DNA of 64,000 nucleotides from Andrena cerasifolii (lineage: Eukaryota > Arthropoda > Insecta > Hymenoptera > Andrenidae), in the NCBI RefSeq assembly GCF_050908995.1, contig NC_135124.1, forward strand, positions 6,138,001-6,202,000, given 5' to 3'. The notes beneath the pieces were generated by a model. It worked only from the letters and a program-made list of their open reading frames with translations. It did not search any database and had not been told where the DNA came from. The translations under genes were made by a program, and so were the position numbers. Shown piece by piece: positions 35,601-47,160 of this stretch (position 1 is its first letter; each line of letters begins with the position of its first letter).

Positions 35601-35840
35601 TTCTTGTTAGCTTTGAAGGGAAGAGTTAATACGACCAAACACTTTGGCTGCATCGTCCCTCAATACCTCCACTATCTTACCTATTATCCAAAACATTAAA
35701 CAAAAATTAACTTACAACTTGTTAGAAGAATATTTTAAATACGATTCTGTACACTGCTGTTTTATAAACGGGGTTAAATGTAACCTCTTACGTATAGAAT
35801 CTGAAATATAGCGACTCGACCAACTCTCCTACCCGACGCA
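35601..35840. other. Short spacer, nothing seen
   Basis: AT-rich, without coding potential or recognisable repeats apart from the CTCGACC block noted for the adjoining stem-loop. Confidence 0.4.
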
Positions 35841-36402
35841 CAGTGGTACATAATGACATTTTTATTCAAATCACCCTACAGGTCGTAATTATTCAGAAAA
35901 CTTGACGATTCTTTTTTTAAACTCTTCGCAATTAAATTCTCTATCGATCTGTCCGGCCGAAATTTTGAATTTCCTTGCTGATTTTTTTATATTCAGCGAA
36001 TTATACAGCACTTTTCGAAGGTCAGTATCTGTGGGCTTTTCGGCCGCCTTTTCCGAATTTGAAGTCAGATTTTCGAAATTGAAGGTGGTGAATCCAATAT
36101 GTTGAAGCAAAATTTCAGAAAATGGGCTTATTCGGAAGAAGTGCGCCTAGATTTTCGGGGACGCTGATTAAGAATATGAGGTAATTATTATAAAGATCAA
36201 ATTTTTTACTTGTACCACAAATCTAATACTGTAGATCAAATTGTAAAATTTAAAATGGCGGATGGACATTCGTATGTTGACAAATTTTAGGATAGATCGA
36301 TAGAGAATTTAATCGCGAAGAATTAAAAAAAAGTCGCCAAGTTTTCTGAAAAATTAAGACCAGTAGGGTGATTTGAATAAAAAATGTCATTATGTACCAC
36401 TG
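35841..36402. mobile_element. Fold-back element, 562 bp, with CAGTG ends
   Basis: The ends read CAGTGGTACATAATGACATT and its inverse. The arms (about 35841-35960 and 36283-36402) share 'attcaaatcaccctac', 'cttggcgactttttt'-like sequence and 'aattaaattctctatcgat'. CAGTG termini fit hAT, but the 8-mers outside the ends (CCGACGCA and TGGGACGG) do not match, so no target duplication supports it. The centre has no coding content. Confidence 0.65.
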
Positions 36403-37398
36403 TGGGACGGACACACACGAATTTACCCTGCGTAAGAATCCCCGCAGGTCGAATCGCAACGAAAGCTTCGAAAAGCTCTTGTAACGCGAAGTAGCGAACT
36501 ATGTACGAAGCCGAATCGAATTATTGCGATTGACAAGCAAATTATACTACAAAAGCTTTGGTAATCGCCTGTGAAAAGGGGCGCACGGGTGGGTGTTCCC
36601 AATTAAGTTGGCGGGACGTTCTTAAATCAAAAGTGGTGGAAAGAATTGAAATTAATTTGGAGCCAAGAGAATTCCTTGTCTGGCGGAGTCTTAACACTTG
36701 TTCGCGTTTCATTGTAAGTTCCCTTCCGCGTGCTTGCGCGATTCTTTGCCCGAGCCAAACACAGACGGGACTTAATAGGTTCGGGGCGACGCGCGGGGCT
36801 TGGATCCATCGTCGTCCTTCGCGAGTAAACGCGCACGAGTAATTAACGAGCCAGCAATTAATTCTGCCGACGTTTCGATTGACCCCTGACCAACGTTGCA
36901 TTCTGGAGGTTCGCGCGTGCACGCAACCCACCAATTGCATGCTTAGATTGCGCGAATGCGGTGGCCAATAATTGGCGATGCAAGAAAGGGGGTGATCTCG
37001 ACAGGCGACAAATGTTTTCTACCTTACGGAGCATTTCTGAAGCCTACTTCCACTTTCATTGGAACATGTACGAGTAAATCATGCAGCAAAGTCTGTTATC
37101 AAAAATGCATCAGTGCACAGTGTTTGGCGTATATGGACAAAAGTCAAGAATCCGAAGTGTTTGATCGACAAATTCTTGTATATTAAAATGTTAATAAAGG
37201 AACGTAGGTTTCAATGTTGCCCATAACTTCTGCGGAATTTACTAATTTGTTGTCAAAAGTGATACGAGAAATTCATTTCAAATTTCGGTGCATTTTTTTT
37301 CATTTGGTCTTTATAAGTTGTGTTTAATACTGCCATACCTTCAAAACTGCCGAGTCAGTTTCTTACAATACTAACAATTTGTACTAATTCTTTATGTT
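36403..37398. other. Non-coding stretch, no gene supported
   Basis: A GC-richer block (36540-36960) has overlapping frames on both strands up to 132 codons, none recognisable. Confidence 0.4.
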
Positions 37399-37463
37399 AA
37401 CCCTTCGTGGTCACACTTTATAATCACAAGTTGGTCACACGGGGTTCACTGTACCCCAGCGTA
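37398..37463 (+). mobile_element. Solo TTAA-type terminus (TTAACCCTTCGTGGTCACAC)
   Basis: The sequence begins TTAACCCTTCGTGGTCACAC and then repeats 'ggtcacac'. A close relative in the opposite orientation (inverse of TTAACCCTTCCTGGTCACAC) ends at about 55168. TTAA followed by CCCT is the terminus pattern of piggyBac elements. I found no second end nearby, so this is probably a fragment, and the total element length is unknown. Confidence 0.4.
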
Positions 37464-40400
37464 ATTTTTTGAGTTACCATTTTCGTATTTCTGAATCTTT
37501 TAATTTTTCCGTGATAATTGTACGTCCGTGATACTTATACAATCATGTATAATCAATAGTCTTTTTTCTAGAAATGTAAATTTTGATATGATATAATTTG
37601 TAGTTGAAAACTATAACTTTATTTTATTTTTTTCATCAATCCATGCATCTTTGCATCCTCTTTAAAAAAAGTATTAGGGTACTTAGATCGAACACTGATT
37701 AATTCAGAAGTTATGAGTTTATCCCAGCCGCCCGTATAATTAAAATTTTGAATATTCCTTTCCTCTTAGGATTCTCATTGTACGTAGGGAATTCCTGAAA
37801 AAAATGTGGAAGGAAAATTCATTTAATAGAAGGACATGAATTTCGCCGCCGAAGATGTAAATGTGATTACAGTAAGCATCGCTGCGAATTCTAACGAGCT
37901 GTACGGTCACTTCTGTCGATAATATAAATTGCATTCTCGCAAATGTATTTCCACGGTGACGTCTGTGTGCGTTCAGAGGGGAGCATGAAAGTTTCAAGCC
38001 CGACGAGACAGGCAGGTTGACGGGATATCCGGTCCCCAGTGGTTTCCGCTTTTGCTTTTACCTTCTCTCGTCGTGTTTTCCCCTTTCCTTCCACCGCGAA
38101 GAAGGACTCCTTGCGTTTAAAAGATACGTCACGATATACCACTACGCAGGCTCGCGCACGAAATAAAGCACACTTTAATTCACCATTCTCTCATTTTTTT
38201 TCTCTAGCAGTTTGCATTCCCATATTTTCCCGGCACCAACATTTTCCCTCGATCCCTTGGAATTGTAAATTCTTTCGGGACACGCGTAGCAATATTTCAT
38301 TTCGACTTTCACGTAGTTATTGATAATTCCAATACCGACGCGGTGCACAGTCACGCAGGCATTTCTCGCGTGAAATCCGTGGAATTTTTAACCATTATTA
38401 CAAACGCAGTCGCGAAACATTATTCGTAACTTCGTTACGAATTCCGAAATCCCGAAACGTGAAATTGCACAAACTGATGACTGCTGCATTATTTTATTCA
38501 ATACATTTGGCGGAACACTGGCGGTGTGAAAAACATACAGGAAGACTTAAGAAAAATATTGAAACTTTCAAACAAAAAAAATTTTAAAAATCCTGCTCAT
38601 AAATAATAGCTAGCTACGTGGATTGGTCAAATATTGAGAGAAGACAGTACAGGCCAAAAATGATTCCAAACGCATTGAAACCAAGAAGTATACGGGGAAT
38701 AAGGAGATCGAAACTTAATCTCGTACGAAATTCAGAAGTGGTTCGAAATTAATCCAGGCAACTTTCTCCCATTGGCCGCGAATTGGGCATATGGAAAATC
38801 GAGGCGCCTCGATTGTCGAGGAAAATTCTTGACTCGGCGCGGAGCGTTAAACGCAACCATTTTCAGGAGGAATTCACCGCCGAAGGCACATAATTTCGAG
38901 TGGGAGCCGTTTCGCTCATTACGCCCCCGCATTGTTCGTTCCTGGGGAACAATTAAAGCGAACCATCCGACGGGGGTGGAAAAAGAAGAAAATAGGGGAA
39001 AACTACTTTAAAACGGCGTTCTCGACGGTTCGTCAGGGAACACGAAATAAAAGCACCCGAGACGGGGCGATACGAGCGAATAAATTTCCTAATTATTTAT
39101 TATCAACGGGACCAATGCGCCCCCGCAGCTGCCGAGTTCCCGATGTTTGTGCATCTTCGCGATGTTTCGAGGGGAACACCGAGGGACACAGGAATGGGAA
39201 TTAAATTAGCTTTTATCCCGAGTAGAGAGCGCGCGGTAAATTAATCGCCGCAAAGCTTTTGATAAGAAGTTGCCTGCTAGGGAACACCGTATTCTTGGCA
39301 ACCCTCGGGAACCATCGTTCTAAGATAAAAACTTCCTTCGACCCCTTTATTTACTGTGCTAATCCCTTTCACTTTTTTTCTTCGTCGATCTTGCCCCTTC
39401 CCCCGTCTTAGCGAAGGAAATAAAAATCGGTGTAATTCCCGTGATTTTATTCATTGTTTCGGTGAAAAATTAGATTCTATTAGTCAAGATGGCGTGCATT
39501 ACCCTCTCGTTTATTAATCTCAGATTTATTCGAGAATAAATGTTCGTTCTGTGTTTAATTGTATGGTGGAAGCATGCGAATTCTTCGTAGCAAGAAATAT
39601 TCAAGTTATTTTTTACGATATCTGGAAAATGAAGTCTTTGATTGTAATGAAGGGTTTTTTTATTTCTCTCGGTTGAGGAAATTTGAGTCGCTCACCTTGC
39701 ACCATGATTTTGAGAAACCTTCTAATTTTAGGAAGTATTTGAGTCACTATTGCTAATTAATTTTTAGGAAACATTTATAACGTAGATGCCATCGAGAACT
39801 AAATTTGATTAAAGTAATAATTTCAGGCATTATCGAAATGCAATTTAGTTGTAAAGTAGTAGTCACGTAAAATGGCAACGCCTGAAGGAATGAAGGCAGG
39901 AAGAATTGTTTTGCAAGCTTTTAATTATCCAAGCATGCCGGTACGACACCGAGTTGTCAGTTTTACTGTAAACTAGAGGGAACGAAAGAAATTCCTTGTT
40001 TCGAACAGTAATTTAATTATTCCGAACAATTTACCAGTGAATTTGTTGCGACGAGTCAGAGAAAGAACTGATTAATACATTTTAGTCTCGAAATAGGATT
40101 TGAAATAATAACAATCTGAAAGCTGGCAGATTTGCTCAATTCTTTGTATGTAATGTTGAAAAGTCTTCTGCCAGGGTCGTATCAGGACGAAGGGGTGGAC
40201 GAAAATAATGAGAAAAAGTAAATTTCTTAACTCGTAAGCTTTAGATTTAACGAGAAGAAATTCGATTACCTGGCCACCTGGTCTCTCGTTTTCTAATAAA
40301 TAAACTACTAGATCGAGTGACTGAGAATATGTCGTATGCCTCGAGCATAATTATCAACTCCCACGCAATGTTTCGACTGGCTATTAAATGAGAAATGATT

Positions 40401-42186
40401 GACTCCACCGATTGAAACTAATTATCCCAAACGATGATTGCAAATGACAGTTATGAATTCAATACACACTTCAGCTGCGTTTCCAGTAACGTTTCCATTT
40501 TCTGGTTATCAGTATTTTATTACCTTCCAGTTTATCATTATCAATATATTCGATTCACTGTTATTAACAAAAGAGTATTATGCAACATTAACGAGACCTA
40601 TTGTAAATTTAACGTTTCAACTAAAAAGGTACGCTTAATTATTGTAAGAGAATTTATCGAGCGGTTTTATCATGATGAAATTTAAAAAAAAAAAGATCAA
40701 AGTTGCGAATTCCATGAAAGCTATTTGCTTATAATTTTAGAATTTACTTGGTAAAGGGAAAACTGCTTACGTCGTTCACATGGCAAATTTAAAAAATCAA
40801 TAACTCGTCCGAGAAGTAACTTCTTTGAATTAGGTTCCGCACGTCTGCTGGTTTGATCATGACAGAAGTTTGCCCGCGACTCGTTGAAGTGTGAAAGTGC
40901 TCTTCTGCAAAGTGCTTTAGATTTTTTTTAAATATAAGTTGATTTCTATCGAAAGCCCAACAGTGTAAGGTACTTTTAATCGATTTAGCTTTTCGACGAT
41001 TTCTAGCTACTGATTTATGAAATTAATATTTCCATAGGATTATATACTTAATTCGAAAAAGTACTAAAGATGACAGAGGTTGCAAGTTACTCAATGACAA
41101 TGAAATTTAACAAAAATGCAGAAACAACGTGCTTTTACCTCTCTGATTAGAAAGAACCGAGGCGGATATTTAATCCACACCAATATTGAACAATGAAATA
41201 TACCTTACTGGAGCAGAATTAAATATTTGACAGAATATCCTACGTATTAACAGAGGGATAAAATGATTTGAATGTAACAAAGATTTCGCCCAGAAAAGAA
41301 ATTCCCAAATCTACAAAGATTTGTGCCACACTGTAAATCTTTCACTTTGTTTGAGAATTCCACGACCTGGCTGTATAGTTCGCACGATAATTCCGGAAAA
41401 TTATTCCCACAAAGAGACTTCATTTAGCAGCAAGATAATGCGCGACATGCATATTTCAAAATCGGAGACAGTTAGTGGAGAAATATAAAGCAGGTAAATC
41501 TCGCGGGAACGACGATCCCAGCGGATCTAAATTTATTTGCAATTCACTGTCAAGCTTTGTCGCATACTTCCAATGCGGATAATCGCGGAAGTCAACACGC
41601 GGATTCCCGACTTCGTTATTAGGTCGTTCGCTGGGGAAGTTCCGAGTTGATTTTCTGTCGGAACTTTTGGAATTTACTCTGATGACCGTGCAGAAACTTC
41701 GCCAGTTTAACGTGCGAATGCATTAATAATCGCTTGAAAGTTTCCGAAAAACCAGCAGCCTATTTTCGTTAAATTTCTGCAGTAAACACGTTTACGATCT
41801 TCAAAGTGAATTACTAAACCAGCGACATTCATGCTCATCAATCTACCAAAATTAAAACTTCGCGAAAAAAAAGGGGACACTCGTGAAAGCAAACAAATTA
41901 TCCTACACCTTCCATCACTGACAAACCAAACACCTGCTATTCGGTTGTACAATCTGCACCCCTATATTCGCTAAAAGAAATTCTAAAGTCATGCAGTTGG
42001 TTGGCAATGAAACTTTATCGATCCACACTGCGATTACTTTGACTAGCGAAGTGATTTCGTCAGGGACATCGCATATCTGTCTCCAAGTTTGAGGAGAAAG
42101 ATTCAGGCGTTACGGCTCGAGAGATAAGGGTGAAACTCATCGAACGTCAGAGGACTGGGGCACGAGGTGTAACGTTACCTACCTTC
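37464..42186. other. Long non-coding stretch, no gene supported
   Basis: Frames up to 94 codons occur without recognisable domains. 38730-39260 is GC-richer. No inverted repeats with clear ends were noticed. Confidence 0.4.
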
Positions 42187-42523
42187 TGGAGGCGTCGGGG
42201 TGCCTTATAAATTTCTTAACTTTACGCACTTTATGATATTTCTTTTCTAAATTATATTTTTTTATAATTTTTTTTTAACTTGGGGAAATCTTCAAAAGGC
42301 ACCCCTCCTTCAGAGGAGAATCCCCCCGGGGGCGCCAGGGTAGTATGGGATTTTTACCCGTTAAAACCCCACGGCCACTATGAAATTTTTAATAATTTCC
42401 ATGTAAATATTACTAAGCCCCATTGGCAGAAAGGCTCGGACACCTATTTACTTATTTTCGACATAGATCCATCGTGCCAAGGCTCGTCAAAATCGGTGTC
42501 CACCTCATGGTGTCCTCCCCTTG
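42187..42523. mobile_element. Fold-back element family A, copy 2 (left arm truncated)
   Basis: The complete right arm matches copy 1, ending in the inverse of CAAGGGGAGGACACCATG at 42523 and followed by TCA. Only a stub of the left arm is present: GGAGGCGTCGGGGTGCCTT at about 42187-42206, then the A/T-rich centre. The outer 220 bp or so of the left arm are missing. The 86-codon frame through the right arm translates repeat sequence shared with copy 1 and is not a gene. Confidence 0.85.
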
Positions 42524-44078
42524 TCACTCAATTTTAATCGGATTCACTGGAAATTTTCAGGGAATGTTCGTAATAAAATTATCTTACATAGGGTAAAGTG
42601 GTGGTTTTGACATTTTCTATTCCAGTTGAATTTTAATATACTTTAAGTTTATTTTAAGTATTGCTATTCGTCATTTATCAACAGTAATGCTAAAATTATA
42701 TTATAAATCTATTTCCACGCATTTTTATTGAGAGGGAAAAATTTTATTCGACTTCAAACTTTTTTCGCGTCACTCTGCCCCGGTCTCCCCTACCGATCTT
42801 TTTGGTACGATTCCTTAAATGTCGACTTCAATTTTTACGAACAATAATTATTCTCTTCGTTTGAATTATTCAACGTACATACGTATATGTCTAAACACAT
42901 TTAAAGTTCAAGCGGTAATAACTTCCCGGTTTGCATACCTTCCCCTGTATTTTAGCAGAACGAGAATTTCGGTGCGGGGAATTAAACAATCGCAAGTATT
43001 GTTTGACGACGCGACGCAACGAAGCGTTCGCAGCATATCCGGCCCGTATAAATCCCTTCCACTCGAAAAAACCAAACTGCCACCATATTCCTTCCCAATC
43101 CGATATAATTCTGTTACGGACCATGGCTCGCGTATTACCTATTAAAAGGCAGGAGTCCAGTAAACATCCGTATTATACCGTGCGCGCCGTTTTCAACTAC
43201 GACTCGAAGTTTCCGGCTAAATAAATTCGAATACGCCCGCCATGACCGAACGAGCCGAATGAAATGAATTTGCTCAACTATCCCCAAACTGTGTGTACAG
43301 GCTCCCGATTAATTCTGGCGATTCTCGATTTCCTAGGCGCAATGGCTCCGTGTATCGATTAGAAATTTCGCCGTTTCGAAGTAAGACGCGAGCCTTTGTG
43401 ACAGGGGATAGTTTTAGGTGGAAGAATTGATTGTTTGGAGGAGTTCTCAATGCTCAGTAGGAGATTGCATGCAGGCCAATGAATTAGGTAAATTTGGGTA
43501 GATAGAAAATAGAAGTGATAATCGAAGGGGTGTTTAGGGAAACTCGTAAGATTTTGGGATATGGGAATCTTTGTATTTTAGGATTTTACTGACCTGGCGA
43601 TATTCGGTTTGGTTATTCGTGCGCAAGAAAAACAGGGGTCGAATGAAACTGTCAACTGTTATAAATAAAGGTTATTTATCGAACTTTAACTTTTAAATCA
43701 TTTCTTTTCTATTTTAAAGTAACTTTGTACAGTAACGCTTTAGCCCTGTTATAAGAATTCAGGTGTAACAATTATTTTGTAGTCGATTCATGAAAGTTCT
43801 GGAAGATCATGTTTTTAACAAATGTTTAACAGTAAAATTTAAAAGTTCGGAATAGATTTTTATTAGTGTTATTTAAGGAATTGGGACCAGGATATAGAAT
43901 GTAGAAATGTAGAAGAGAAAGCATATTGTAACTTTTCTATAATTATTATCATCGAACGGTTTAAGGTTTCAGCTTCAGATCGATCCACACCACAACATTC
44001 TTCAGGAAATCTGCTTGTCACAACTTTCACTTTTTCAGAGCAGAATAAGTGTTCCTGTCTAACTACAACTTTTTTCTA
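42524..44078. other. Non-coding stretch, no gene supported
   Basis: Overlapping opposite-strand frames of 77-108 codons (42819-43224) show no domain. Nothing else recognised. Confidence 0.4.
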
Positions 44079-44858
44079 CTCTCAAGCAGGGATCGAAACA
44101 GTTCTAGAACTCTTATTTTTAAAAAAAAATTGTGTTCGAACTTATATGTTTTGTTTAAGAAAATATCTGTTCCTGTGGAATTTTTATTGAAAGAAATGAT
44201 ACTCTTAGGAACTTCTTTAGAAAGTGTTCTTATAGAAACAGTTATATTAGAACATTTATTAAAAAAAGTTCCTTAAGATAAAGAAAAGTACTAAACTACT
44301 AGGTAGTAGTTTCATTTAACAATATAATATATTCGTGATGTTTATGGAATAAAAATGATGAAAATCATAACATAAGTAATTAATAGTCTCATAAAAAGTA
44401 TTAAACAGAAAAGAGAACTTGTCAAGAATAATATCTAAATAACATTTTTTTTATAACTTACATAAACCAAAACACAGAAAAATTCTATAATATCTCTGTA
44501 GCAATTATTTACGTAGGTAAATATTACAAATAAATAAGATATTAAGAATGTCAATTTAACTGTAATAATTATTTATTATTGTTGTAGTACTATTCATTGA
44601 ATAATATTCAGTATTTGTTACAACAATTGAGAACTTCTTTAATATGGATGAACAAAATATCTGTTCCTGTTGTAGAGAAATTTTTATTTTTATATAAGTT
44701 CCATTCCAACTAGAACTTTTATTTTCAAGAAGTTTCACTTTATCAGTTCTAATGGAAACGTATAATGTGAGAACATTTTTTAAAAAAAGTTCCACGGTAC
44801 ATGTTTCGAATAGAACCTATTAAAAAGTTCCAGAATTTTTTCGAACCCTGCTTTCAAG
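44079..44858. mobile_element. hAT-like fold-back element, 764 bp, with 8-bp target duplication (7/8)
   Basis: The element proper is 44087-44850. It begins CAGGGATCGAAACAGTTCTAG and ends with the inverse of CAGGGTTCGAAAAAATTCTGG. Flanking 8-mers are CTCTCAAG (44079-44086) and CTTTCAAG (44851-44858), identical at seven positions. The arms (about 190 bp each) share repeated 'ctgttcctgt', 'agttcc' and 'agaacttct' phrases. The AT-rich centre has no coding capacity. The ends and duplication length indicate hAT. Confidence 0.8.
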
Positions 44859-45198
44859 AAAATAAAAGTTTCTTATTCACACAAAAAAGTATGGAATAAA
44901 AGTTTCAGTTAATACACTGCATTTTATAACAGTTTTCTCAGAACAGACAAGATGACAGTCATAAAATTACAGTTACTTCATTCGACCCCCGAAGAAATCT
45001 AAAAATTGTATGGAGATCTTCTGTCCATATCCAATTAACTTTTATTTACATTGCTGCATCTGTTCTGTATTGCAGAGAAGCCCTTCGAAATCAATTCCAT
45101 CATGTATTTTAATCACATTTCTCATTAGCATTCCCCAATGAGGATTCCCAAGTGAACAAGAGACTTCGAAGCAGTAGAAACATTTTGTACATGTACAT
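44859..45198. other. Spacer between two hAT-like fold-backs
   Basis: No feature recognised. Confidence 0.4.
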
Positions 45199-45838
45199 CA
45201 GGGCTTGAAAAGGTTCCGAAAATAACTGTTTAAAACTGTTATATAAAGGTTCTAATTAAAACGGTTATGGAGAACCTTTATTCCAAATCACTGTCATGAA
45301 GAACCGAAATTTACAACTATTATCTGTGTCGGTTACGGTTCCTATTTCCCTCCTCACATCGGTTCCACAACCAGTACTTTTTTCCGGTTCTATATCGGTT
45401 CCGAAACGGTTCCAGAATCAATTCTTGTATCCATTTTTCCCTAATTGATATCATTAATAATTATTGTAGGTGCAGATTACGGTATGCGTGCATATTTTTT
45501 AAAAAATTTTTATAGAAACAGGAGAAGCTTTTAACTTCCTATTCTGAATAATATACTGTGTGTGTGAAAGTAAAAAACATGTAGCTGATTTATATATTTT
45601 AACGCTTTATTATAAATCAATGATATGTATAAATGTTTCGCCATTTTCTATAAGGATTTCGTAAAAAAATATGCACATATACAGTAATTTGCAGCTACAA
45701 TAATTAATGATATCAATTAGGGAAAAGTCGATACAAGAATTGATTCTGGAACCGTTTCGGAAGCGATATAGAACCGAAAAAATAACGGTTACGGAACCGA
45801 TACGAGGAGGGAAATAGGAACCGTAACCGAAGCAGATT
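45199..45838. mobile_element. hAT-like fold-back element with right end missing
   Basis: The left end CAGGGCTTGAAAAGGTTCCG begins an arm rich in GGTTCC/GGTTACGG phrases. The right arm (about 45702-45838) is an inverted copy of 45325-45472, including 'aattgatatcattaa' and 'gaaccgtttcgg'. The right arm stops about 100 bp before where its terminal sequence should lie, exactly where family A copy 3 begins. So either that copy inserted with loss of the end or the two recombined. The GGTTCC-rich ends resemble those of the neighbouring element at 44087. Confidence 0.65.
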
Positions 45839-45839
45839 T

Positions 45840-46123
45840 ATAATATTTTTTTTATAAATTCTCTTGTTTAACTTGGGGAAATCTTCAAAAGGCACCCCGA
45901 CTCCTCCAGAGGGGAATCCCCGCGGGCGCCAGAGTAGTTGTGAGATTTTTACCCACTAAAACCCCACGGCCACTATGAAATTTGTACTAATTTACATGTA
46001 AATATCTCTATTATTAAGGCCCATTGGCAGAAACGCTCGGACACCTATTTACTTATTTTCGACATAGATCCATCGTGCCAAGACCCATCAAAATCGAAAT
46101 CTACCACATGGTGTCCTCCCCTT
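45840..46123. mobile_element. Fold-back element family A, copy 3 (single arm)
   Basis: The right arm only: the A/T-rich centre, then 'aacttggggaaatcttcaaaaggcacc', the GC block with GGGCGCC, 'ggacacctatttacttatttt', and the inverse of CAAGGGGAGGACACCATG at 46123, followed by TAA. There is no left arm. It abuts the truncated hAT-like element on its left. Confidence 0.85.
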
Positions 46124-46546
46124 GTAAGTAAAAATAAAAAAAAAAAATAACATCGAATACAAATAATCATAATCAACAGTTGCAAACCAACACACAACTC
46201 TTCTCCCCTTTCCACCCTTTTAACTTTTCAAAATGCCCTATAGAACGTCTACTAATCGTTGTTCCAACATACCAACTTATTTTCAAAAATGTCGCCACGT
46301 TTTCGGTAGCAATAAGTTTGCAACCTCCTCGACATGCAAACGCTTGTCACCCCCCAGTACACGTTGCAGCCTACGTGCCCCCATTCATACACCCGATGCG
46401 TTCACCCCCCGGAAGCGTACCAGTGCGCCACACATGGCGCAACGACACGTGTCACGGGACCCCGGTCCGGGGCCACATGTGTCCCACAGACGCGGAACAT
46501 TGAAGTAGCGCAGAGGGTTCGCGCGACGTAGAAGATACGTACGTAC
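46124..46546. other. Probable first-intron start of the candidate gene
   Basis: If the exon at 46858-46547 is real, this is the beginning of its first intron on the minus strand, opening with GTACGTACG. Frames on both strands continue through it only because the DNA is GC-rich. Confidence 0.35.
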
Positions 46547-46858
46547 CTTGTGCTTGGTGCGATGCCTGTGATAGTGGTTGGGCCTGGGGTGCTCGACGAC
46601 GACGTTCTCGGAGGTGGTGGGTCCAAGGGTGGGTGTGTTGACCCGGGACGGCCGCGAATGATGACGAGCAGGCTGAGGAGCCTGCTGTTGGCCCCTTTTC
46701 GGCGACTGTTGTTGCTGCTGCTCCTTCCGCGCCTCGTGGCATCGGCACACCGTTCCTCCGCCGCCGCCCCCACCACCCCCGCCGCCCCCAGCGAAGGAGC
46801 CACCCCCGCTTAGAGCCGCCGCAGTCAGCTTGCTGGCGTAATAATACATCGCGCACAT
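46547..46858 (-). CDS. Candidate first coding exon of an unidentified gene (104 codons, partial)
   Basis: The minus-strand ATG at 46858 directly follows an in-frame TAA, so it is the first possible start. It opens MCAMYYYASKLTAAALSGGG, continues into a 13-glycine tract, then KEQQQQQSPKRGQQQ, then a His/Arg/Pro-rich stretch ending NHYHRHRTKHK. Immediately after comes CACAAG|GTACGTACG, a near-ideal splice donor at a codon boundary (phase 0). Poly-Gly and poly-Gln tracts in a GC-rich island are typical of 5' coding exons of large insect regulatory or neuronal genes. I do not recognise the protein, and no second exon could be identified. Two other frames are also open here, so the frame choice rests on the Gln tract and the donor. 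Confidence 0.5.
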
Positions 46859-47160
46859 TTATCCGGCGAGAGCTTAACACCACGGCCCACGCGCCACCTC
46901 ACTGCTCTCATCACTGACGTTAGCGATGACGCTCGACCGTCCCTACCGCGTCGATTTAAGGGCCCGACCGTTGCGAAGCGACCCTCGAGCGGATGAACAA
47001 GCGGTGTGCTGGGTTCACCGAATGATCAAGCCGGATTTCATCCACAGCGATCAGCTTTGTTTATTCCAACGCAAGCTCGCCGGCGCCTTGCTCTTCGATG
47101 GTAGGTCCTCTGGCCTGGCTATTTATGCACCCTCGCACTTACACCGTGTCTGACCGCTGA
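46859..47160 (-). promoter_or_regulatory. GC/CpG-rich island upstream of the candidate exon
   Basis: A sharp rise in GC and CpG content compared with the flanks continues from the candidate exon to about 47150. It is where a 5'UTR and promoter would be expected. I see no TATA box or initiator that decides a start site. The 75-codon plus-strand frame here has no domain. Confidence 0.3.
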
